Shown: positions 54,943 to 64,000 of the stretch, piece by piece
How the letters are laid out: each line of letters starts with the position of its first letter
Numbering within the stretch: position 1 is the stretch's first letter
Assembly: GCA_016875395.1 (NCBI GenBank)
Contig: VGRF01000021.1
Location: 1 to 64,000 of the forward strand
Length of the DNA: 64,000 nt
Source: Deltaproteobacteria bacterium
GTDB taxonomy: Bacteria; Myxococcota_A; UBA9160; UBA6930
Reading direction: 5' to 3'
The notes under the pieces: model-generated
What the model saw: the letters and a program-made list of their open reading frames with translations, nothing else
Databases searched by the model: none
Told to the model about the DNA's origin: nothing
Translations under genes and position numbers: made by a program

Positions 54943-55545
54943 TCAAAGGCCGACGCGCTCGCGGACCGCGGCGGCGATGCGCGCCTCTACCTCGTCCGCG
55001 CTACCCCGCGCGTCGAGGCGCGCGATGTAGCTGCGCGCGAGCGACGCCATTGCGGCGCGTACGCTCTCGAGAAATGCGCGCTCCTCGAACGCGGGCTCGT
55101 GGGGCTCGCCGCGCGCGTGCGTGCGCTCGAGGCCTTCGTCGACGGGAAGATCGAGCCAGAGCACGAGGTCCGGCGGCGGAAACTCTCGCTCGCTCGCGGC
55201 GAGAATCGCCGCGGCATCGAGGCCGCGCGCGCCTTGATAAGCCGCGGTCGAGATGAAGTAGCGGTCGCTCAGCACGATCTCGCCGCGTGCGAGCGCGGGG
55301 CGCACGACTTCGCGCACGTGTGCGCGGCGCTGCTCGAAGAACCACGCGAGCTCCTGCTCGGGCGCGACGCGCCGGCCCGAGCGCGCCATCTCGCGGATCG
55401 CGCGGCCTGCGCCGCAGTCGTAGGGCTCGCGCGTACGCACGACGCGGTGGCCCGCCGCTTCGAGTCGCGCGGCGAGGCGCGGCAGCTGCGTCGACTTGCC
55501 GCTGCCGTCGGTGCCCTCGAAGACGATCAGCACGCCGCGGTTCAC
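54943..55545 (-). CDS. tmk: Thymidylate kinase
   Basis: Phosphorylates dTMP to dTDP. It has 200 residues with the P-loop FEGTDGSGKST (about 9-19), the substrate-site TREPYDCGAG, DRYFISTAAYQGARG and LDLPVDEGLERTHARGE in the LID area. It starts with GTG 55545. It is followed directly by the TonB receptor frame. Confidence 0.93.
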   Translation of the reverse strand: MNRGVLIVFEGTDGSGKSTQLPRLAARLEAAGHRVVRTREPYDCGAGRAIREMARSGRRVAPEQELAWFFEQRRAHVREVVRPALARGEIVLSDRYFISTAAYQGARGLDAAAILAASEREFPPPDLVLWLDLPVDEGLERTHARGEPHEPAFEERAFLESVRAAMASLARSYIARLDARGSADEVEARIAAAVRERVGL

Positions 55546-55673
55546 GCGCGCGCCACCGACGGGCGTTCACGCGCGCGGCGCTTCGGCGCGATCGGACCCT
55601 GATAACTCCGCGAGAACACGGGGATTTCGGGGCCGGCGTGCATCGGCGCAGAGTGGCACGGGCATTGCCTCTC

Positions 55674-55697
55674 GCAACGCCGACGCCTCGGCGTTGC
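55674..55697. repeat. Inverted repeat in the tmk-atpE gap
   Basis: GCAACGCCGA and TCGGCGTTGC pair perfectly around a four-base loop. The gap 55546-56056 contains no supportable gene; it also carries a CATAACAA motif (55778-55785), the repeat at 55834 and the atpE terminator. Confidence 0.45.
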
Positions 55698-55833
55698 GCG
55701 GAAGAGCCCCTCTATTCGGGACCGGGGGCGAAGCCGCGCCGGAGCCGCCGGGCGCGCACCTCGACAAGCGACGCGGGCATAACAACTAGGGGTGAGACTC
55801 GCGTCGTGTGTGCGCCTGGCGGCTCCACACCTT

Positions 55834-55917
55834 TACGACTCTCCGTTCGCCTGCGGCTCACTGCGCGCCCGCTGCGGCGCGTTGCGCCGCTGGCGGGCTT
55901 GCGCTTCGCGAGCCGCG
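55834..55917 (+). repeat. Dispersed intergenic repeat, copy near atpE
   Basis: The left flank TACGACTCTCCGTTCGCC and the right flank ending GCGCTTCGCGAGCCGCG match the copy at 61884-61968. Between them is a hairpin (left arm about GCCCGCTGCGGCGC, right arm GCGCCGCTGGCGGGC). GCGGCTC in the left flank can pair with GAGCCGC in the right flank, giving an outer stem. Confidence 0.65.
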
Positions 55918-56000
55918 TTCGGGCGTCTCAGCGAGTAGCCGCTCGAGCTTCGTGGCCCTCTCGCACGGGGCGCTGCCGGCGGCGCGCCGCAAGAACGCAA

Positions 56001-56034
56001 GAAGGCCGCGCGACCTTGCGGGCGCGCGGCCTTC
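56001..56034 (-). terminator. Terminator of the atp F0 operon
   Basis: Stem GAAGGCCGCGCG / CGCGCGGCCTTC, 12 perfect pairs with a ten-base loop, 23 bases after the atpE stop. On the minus strand it is followed by TTGCGTTCTTG. Confidence 0.78.
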
Positions 56035-56056
56035 GTTCACTCCGCTGGGGCGATCC

Positions 56057-56374
56057 TTATTGGATCTTGCCCTGCAGCAGGAAGCCGATCACGAGGCCGT
56101 AGATCGCGATCGACTCGATCAGAACCATCCCGAGGATGTAGTTCGTGAACATGCTGCCCGCGGCGCCCGGGTTTCGGGCGATGCCGGCGGTGGTGTTGCC
56201 CGCCGTGAGGCCCTGGCCGATGCCACAGCCGAGCCCCGCGAGGCCGATGGCGAGACCCGCGCCGAGCGCGTAGCCCCACGAGCTGTCGCTGGCGCCCGCG
56301 TCCTGGGCCAGCGCGGCCATCGGGACGAAGAGCGCGGCGAGGGTCCAGAGGGCGACCTTTCCGATCTTTCGCAT
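56057..56374 (-). CDS. atpE: F0F1 ATP synthase subunit c
   Basis: A protein of 105 residues. An N-terminal signal-like extension (LWTLAALFVPMAALAQDAG) precedes the two-helix hairpin, as in several deltaproteobacterial c subunits. Helix 1 has GLGCGIGQG and the polar loop ARNPGA; helix 2 has the ion-carrying Glu in VLIESIAIYGLVIG. Gln, Glu, Ser and Tyr occupy the ion-ligand positions described for Na+-type c rings, while the fifth (Thr) is Ile, so the coupling ion is open. A TTGTTAATGG motif copy lies just upstream of the ribosome binding site. Confidence 0.94.
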   Translation of the reverse strand: MRKIGKVALWTLAALFVPMAALAQDAGASDSSWGYALGAGLAIGLAGLGCGIGQGLTAGNTTAGIARNPGAAGSMFTNYILGMVLIESIAIYGLVIGFLLQGKIQ

Positions 56375-56420
56375 GACGTTTCCTTCCTTGTTAATGGCAA
56401 ATCCGCCGAGTGGGCCGCGC

Positions 56421-57164
56421 CTAGTGGGCTTCCTCGAGGGCCAAGCCGATGTAGATCATCGAGAGCAACGAGAACACGTAGGCCTGCAGGAACGCGACCA
56501 TCACGCCCAGGCCCATGAACACCGCCGGGATCACGAGGGATGTCAGCGTGATCCACACCGACACGACGAGGTGGTCGGCGAACATGTTGGCGAGCAGCCG
56601 CACCGCGAGCGTGAAGAGCCGCGAGAGGTGCGAGAGCAGCTCGATCGGCGCATACAGCGGAGCGAGCGCCCGCACGTGGATGTGCTTTCCGCCGATGTGG
56701 AGGTCGAACAGGCTCGGCCCGAGGAAGTGGTTGACGTACGAGAAGCCGTGCTCTTTGATGCCGACGTACTGATGAGCGAGGAACGAGATCGCGGCCCACG
56801 CCCAGGTGACGTTAGCGCTGCGCGTCGCGCCGCCATCGGCGTCGCCCTGGCCGGCGACGAGGCCAGGAATCAGGCCGATCAGGTTCGCGGTGAGGATGAA
56901 GAAGAAGATCGAGCCGATGATCGGGAAGTAGCGCCGCCAGTGCGGGCCCATGTTCTGTTCGGCGAGGCCCGACAGCATCTCGACGAGCAGCTCCGCGAGA
57001 TTGCGCACGCTGAGGCCTTCGTCCGGGAGCAGGCCGCCATCGGCACGCGCGAGGCGCGAGCGCACCAAGAGGCCCATCGCCAAGAGCACGACCACGACGA
57101 GCAGCGAGCCGACCACGACGATCGGCAGGTGCGTTGCATCCGCAATCAGCTTCGGAAGCGTCAC
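56421..57164 (-). CDS. atpB: F0F1 ATP synthase subunit a
   Basis: A stator protein of 247 residues forming the ion half-channels. Helices include FPIIGSIFFFILTANLIGLIPG, and the essential Arg lies in LFTLAVRLLANMFADH. An insertion-like loop with Gly/Asp (AGQGDADGGATRSAN) follows helix 2. It overlaps the upstream subunit I gene by four bases. Confidence 0.95.
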   Translation of the reverse strand: MTLPKLIADATHLPIVVVGSLLVVVVLLAMGLLVRSRLARADGGLLPDEGLSVRNLAELLVEMLSGLAEQNMGPHWRRYFPIIGSIFFFILTANLIGLIPGLVAGQGDADGGATRSANVTWAWAAISFLAHQYVGIKEHGFSYVNHFLGPSLFDLHIGGKHIHVRALAPLYAPIELLSHLSRLFTLAVRLLANMFADHLVVSVWITLTSLVIPAVFMGLGVMVAFLQAYVFSLLSMIYIGLALEEAH

Positions 57165-57634
57165 AGCGAGTCCTCGGAGCGTTCGGTCTCACGCTCGCGC
57201 GCGAGCCAAGGGCTGTATTGATCCCAGCTCGGATCGTCGGGCGCCAGCGCCGGGAGCCCGCTGACGTCGGCGGCGGCGCGCGGGCGCGCCTGCCAGGCCG
57301 CGACGACGACCGCCGGTACGAGCGTCGAGAGGCCGACGAGCAGGCCCGCTGCATCCACGCCGGCGCGGATCGCGAAGAACAAGAGCGCACCGAGCAGTGG
57401 AAGCCGCAGTGCGAAGCCGCTCGCGGCGCGCGCCTCGTTCGCGAAGGCGGCCTGCGCGAGGCCGAACAGGCCGCGGAAGTTCATCGTCTGCAGCGCAGCG
57501 CCGAGTAGAAGGGAGAGCGCGAACGCCGGCGTCGCGAACGCGAACGCGGCGAGCGCTCCCGCAGCGACGAACGCGAAGTGCCAGGCGAGCACTCGCATCT
57601 CTCGAATCGGCTCGTTTGCTGCGGTCTCGCTCAC
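57161..57634 (-). CDS. atpI: ATP synthase subunit I-like protein
   Basis: A protein of 157 residues with four helices in the AtpI-like arrangement (WHFAFVAAGALAAFAFATPAFALSLLLGAALQTMNFRG) and an acidic C-terminal tail. Members help c-ring assembly or Mg2+/Ca2+ handling. Position between atpZ and atpB supports the call. GTG start. Confidence 0.75.
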   Translation of the reverse strand: MSETAANEPIREMRVLAWHFAFVAAGALAAFAFATPAFALSLLLGAALQTMNFRGLFGLAQAAFANEARAASGFALRLPLLGALLFFAIRAGVDAAGLLVGLSTLVPAVVVAAWQARPRAAADVSGLPALAPDDPSWDQYSPWLARERETERSEDSL

Positions 57635-57658
57635 GACTCTTCGCTCGCTCTCGGCCCG

Positions 57659-57895
57659 TCACTTCTCGTTCGAGCCGTCTGTCCCGGACGCGTCATCCAC
57701 CAAGCTGCGCATCGACACGAGTCGCCGAACGAACGCTGCGAAACCGAAAGCGGCGCCGACCACCATGCCGACGGGGCTCGAATCGAGCCGACCGTCGACG
57801 AAGTACCCGATGCCGATCCCGATCGGGATCGCGAGGACCGCTTCGACGGCCCGCTGATAGGCCTTCCCTGCGCGTCCATCGAGCCCGTTCTTCAC
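57659..57895 (-). CDS. AtpZ/AtpI-type small membrane protein
   Basis: A protein of 78 residues with two helices around IPIGIGIGYFVDGRLDSSPVGMVVGAAFGFAAFVRRL, the pattern of the F0F1 gene-1 (AtpZ) family that supplies or gates Mg2+ during ATP synthase assembly. GGAGG before GTG 57895 selects this start over the Arg-rich longer frame. It is the first gene of the F0 block. Confidence 0.8.
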   Translation of the reverse strand: MKNGLDGRAGKAYQRAVEAVLAIPIGIGIGYFVDGRLDSSPVGMVVGAAFGFAAFVRRLVSMRSLVDDASGTDGSNEK

Positions 57896-57986
57896 GACTC
57901 GCCTCCGCCGGCGCCGCAAACCTGCACCGCCGAATCGAAAGCGGCGCGCACGCTAGCGGACCCCTTCGGGCGACTCCACGGATTTT

Positions 57987-58024
57987 CGCGCGCGAAACGC
58001 TCCGAAACCGGGGTTTTGCGCGCG
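57987..58024. repeat. Imperfect inverted repeat between hemL and atpZ
   Basis: CGCGCGCGAAAC (57987-57998) and GTTTTGCGCGCG (58013-58024) pair with one mismatch around 14 bases. No T-run follows on the minus strand, so it is not a clear terminator for hemL; it may be a regulatory dyad for the atp block. Confidence 0.35.
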
Positions 58025-58028
58025 TTCG

Positions 58029-59383
<1,355 letters not shown>

Positions 59384-59384
<1 letters not shown>

Positions 59385-61879
59385 TACGCGTCGCCCGCGG
59401 CCGAGTCGTCTTCCGCGAGGCGCGCCATCCCGACGAGCTTCTCGCCGGCGCCGAGGTCCATCACGCGCACGCCTTGCGTCGCGCGGCCCATGGTCGAGAT
59501 GCTCTTCACTTTGCAGCGCAGCACTTGGCCGCCGTCCGTCACGAGCATGACCTGGTCGTCGTCCACCACCTGCGCGATGCCGATCACCTTCCCGTTTCGG
59601 TCCGAGGTGCGGATCGTGATGATGCCGAGGCCACCGCGGTTCTGGACGCGGTAGTCGTCGAGCGGCGTGCGCTTGCCGAAGCCGTTCTCGGTGACGGTCA
59701 AGACGGTGGCGCCCGGCGTGAGGATCTCCATGCCGACGAGCTCGTCGCCGTCGCGCAGGTCCATCCCGCGCACACCCGTGGCGTTGCGGCCCATGCCGCG
59801 CACCTGCTCCTCGGGGAAGCGAATCGCCTTGCCGTCTTTGCTCGCGAGGATGATCTCGCTCGTGCCGGTGGTGAGCTTCGCGGCGATCAGCTCGTCCGTG
59901 TCGTCGAGGTTGATCGCGATGATGCCTGCGCGGCGCGGGTTCGAGAACGCGTCGACCTCGGTCTTCTTGATCGTGCCCTGGCGCGTCACGAGCACGATGA
60001 ACTGGCTCGCCTGCGCCGCGAAGTCGCGAATCGTCAGGGCGGCCTGGACCTTCTCGCCCTCTTGCAGCGAAAGCAGGTTCACGAGCGCCTTGCCGCGCGC
60101 GGCGCGACCGCGCTGCGGCAGCTCCCAGACCTTCTTCCAGTACACGCGCCCGCGGTTCGTGAAGAACAGCACCGTCGAGTGCGTGGACGCCACGAACAGG
60201 TGCTCGACGAAGTCTTCCTCCTTCGTCTGCATCCCGATCAGGCCCTTCCCGCCGCGGCGCTGCGCGCGGTACTCGGTGACCGGATTGCGCTTCACGTAGC
60301 CCGCGTGGGACACGGTCACGACCATGTCCTCCTCGACGATCAGGTCCTCCGCTTCGAGGCCCTCGACCGCTTCGGTGATCTGCGTGCGGCGCTCGTCGGC
60401 GTACTTCTCCTTGATCTCGGCGAGCTCCTCGAGGATCACGGCGAGGATCTTCTCGTCGCTCGCGAGCAGCGCGCGCAGCTCGTCGATCGTCGCGCGCACC
60501 TGCGCGAGCTCGTCGAGCACTTGCTGGCGCTCGAGCGCGGTCAGCGAGCGCAGCCGCATGTCGAGGATCGCCTGCGCCTGCCGCTCGCTGAGACCGAAGC
60601 GCGCCATCAGCTGCGCGCGCGCCTGATTCGCGTCGGCCGCGGCGCGAATCACGGCGATCACCTCGTCGAGGTGATCGAGCGCGATCGCGAAGCCTTCCAA
60701 GATGTGCGCGCGCGCTTCGGCCTGCGCGAGGTCGTACGCGGCGCGGCGAGCCACCACTTCGCGGCGGAAGTCGAGGAAGTGCTGGATCGCCTCCTTGAGC
60801 GAGAGCAGGCGCGGCCGGCCGCCGACGAGCGCGAGCATGTTCACGCCGAACGTCGTCTGCAGCGGCGTCATCTTGTAGAGCTGATTCAGGATCACCTCTT
60901 CGGGCGCTTCCTTCTTCAGCTCGATGACGAGGCGAATGCCGTGGCGATCGCTCTCGTCGCGCAGATCGCTGATGCCGTCGATCTGCCCTTCCTTGACGAG
61001 CTCCGCGATCCGCACTTCAAGCGCGGACTTGTTCAGCAGGTACGGAATCTCGCTGACGACGATCAGCTTGCCGCCGCGCTTGGTCTCCTCGATCTCGGCC
61101 TTCGCGCTCACGGTGATCGAGCCGCGGCCGGTGAGGTACGCCTGGCGAATTCCGTCGCGACCGCAGATCAGCGCGCCGGTCGGGAAGTCCGGTCCCGGAA
61201 TCCTCTCGAGCAGCTCGTCGATCGTGCAGTCGGGGCTCTTCGCGACGAGCGTGACCGCGTCGATCAGCTCGCCGAGGTTGTGCGGCGGGATGTTCGTCGC
61301 CATCCCGACCGCGATGCCCTGCGAGCCGTTCGCGAGGAGATTCGGGAAGCGCGCGGGCAGAACGCGCGGCTCGACGCGGTTGCCGTCGAAGTTCGGCTGG
61401 AAGTCGACCGTCTCGCGATCGATGTCCCGTAACAACTCCGTCGCGATCGCGCGCAGTCGCGCTTCCGTGTAGCGATACGCGGCCGGCGGATCCCCGTCGA
61501 TCGAGCCGAAGTTGCCTTGGCCGTCCACGAGCGTGTACCGGAGCGACCACGGCTGGGCCATGCGCGCCATCGCTTCGTAGATCGGCGCATCGCTGTGCGG
61601 GTGGTAGTGCTTGATCACTTCGCCGACGACGCCCGCGCTCTTCGAGTACGGGCGATTCGGCTGCAGGCCCTCGTCGTGCATCGCGTACAGGATCCGGCGG
61701 TGCACGGGCTTGAGTCCGTCGCGCACGTCGGGCAGTGCGCGGCTCACGATCACCGACATCGAGTAGTCGAGGAACGAGGTGCGGACCTCGTCCTCGATGT
61801 TCACCGGCTGCGCGGGCGCGCCCGGACCCTGCGGCGGCGGCGCGGCGGTGTCGTCCTCGGGTCGCTTCTCGTCGGCCAT
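59384..61879 (-). CDS. gyrA: DNA gyrase subunit A
   Basis: A protein of 831 residues. The breakage-reunion domain has the catalytic Tyr137 in AAYRYTE; the C-terminal beta-pinwheel carries the GyrA box QRRGGKG, which separates it from ParC. The quinolone-region sequence reads [10 protein letters not shown] where E. coli has HPHGDSAVYD, so positions equal to Gly81 and Ser83 are Ser and Ala. The N-terminal 25 residues are Pro/Ala-rich. It is downstream of gyrB, separated by 116 bases holding a dispersed repeat. Confidence 0.96.
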
Positions 61880-61883
61880 TCTC

Positions 61884-61968
61884 TACGACTCTCCGTTCGC
61901 CTTCGGCTCACTGCGCGCGGCCTGCGCCGCTCGCGCGGCGCTGGGCCGCTTGCGCTTCCCGAGCCGCG
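61884..61968 (+). repeat. Dispersed intergenic repeat, copy between gyrB and gyrA
   Basis: Flanks TACGACTCTCCGTTCGCC and GCGCTTCCCGAGCCGCG match the copy at 55834-55917 in the same orientation. The hairpin between them differs in sequence (arms GGCCTGCGCCGC and GCGGCGCTGGGCC) yet still pairs, so the arms have changed in concert. Confidence 0.65.
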
Positions 61969-61995
61969 ATCTGGCGATGCGTTGCCTCTCCCCGC

Positions 61996-64000
<2,005 letters not shown>

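Noticed and set aside
55567-55785. A 72-codon minus-strand ORF between tmk and atpE
   Set aside because: It has no ribosome binding site, spans inverted repeats and has a low-information composition.

Overview
The window is very GC-rich bacterial chromosome (roughly 70% G+C by eye) with genes packed head to tail. The gene content points to a Gram-negative, probably uncultured, deltaproteobacterium-like lineage (Myxococcota, Desulfobacterota or Binatota type). It includes an rpsU-dnaG-rpoD operon, an F0 block atpZ-atpI-atpB-atpE lying apart from the F1 genes, outer-membrane efflux and TonB proteins, a PEP-CTERM protein, a selenoprotein, and F420/MAPEG/GST-type redox genes. The lineage is an inference from gene content only.

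Layout. 1-1850: a lower-GC restriction-modification-like pair (C5 DNA methyltransferase plus MutL/MORC-like ATPase) running off the left edge. 1903-4731: histidine genes hisH-(lipoprotein)-hisA-hisF. 5024-8949: rpsU-dnaG-rpoD, followed by a strong terminator and a gene-free stretch with large inverted repeats. 9370-19367: purine AICAR transformylase, an FAD oxidoreductase, a TPR lipoprotein, CreD, a TatT-like protein, and a D-aminoacylase with two small partners. 20147-24754: a tripartite MacAB-TolC-type exporter whose outer-membrane gene is frameshifted. 24988-25060: the only tRNA seen (CAT anticodon). 27683-32070: a tightly overlapping minus-strand operon of membrane proteins and methyltransferase-like proteins with an AraC-GyrI regulator. 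32223-45699: mixed small genes, including a PEP-CTERM protein, a racemase interrupted by a stop codon, a degenerate enhancer-binding protein, a very charged lipoprotein and a SelW-type selenoprotein whose Sec codon breaks the ordinary open reading frame. 45776-51315: oxidoreductase and detoxification genes (LLM oxidoreductase, MAPEG, a second Rdx protein, two SDRs, GST). 52275-64000, all minus strand: frameshifted TonB receptor, tmk, atpE/B/I/Z, hemL, gyrA and partial gyrB. The gyrB-gyrA order suggests that recF/dnaN/dnaA and the replication origin may lie just beyond the right edge.

Cross-cutting signals. (i) The hexamer TTGTTA/TAACAA, mostly as TTGTTAGG/CCTAACAA, was counted 29 times on the two strands, about ten times more than such an AT-rich word should occur here. 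It lies in coding regions (as Leu-Leu or Asn-Asn codons) and just ahead of ribosome binding sites. (ii) Three one-base frameshifts and one nonsense codon break otherwise intact genes, which means either real decay or uncorrected consensus errors. (iii) A dispersed intergenic repeat near atpE and between gyrB and gyrA has conserved flanks and a hairpin whose two arms change together. No CRISPR array, rRNA, transposase or prophage was seen.
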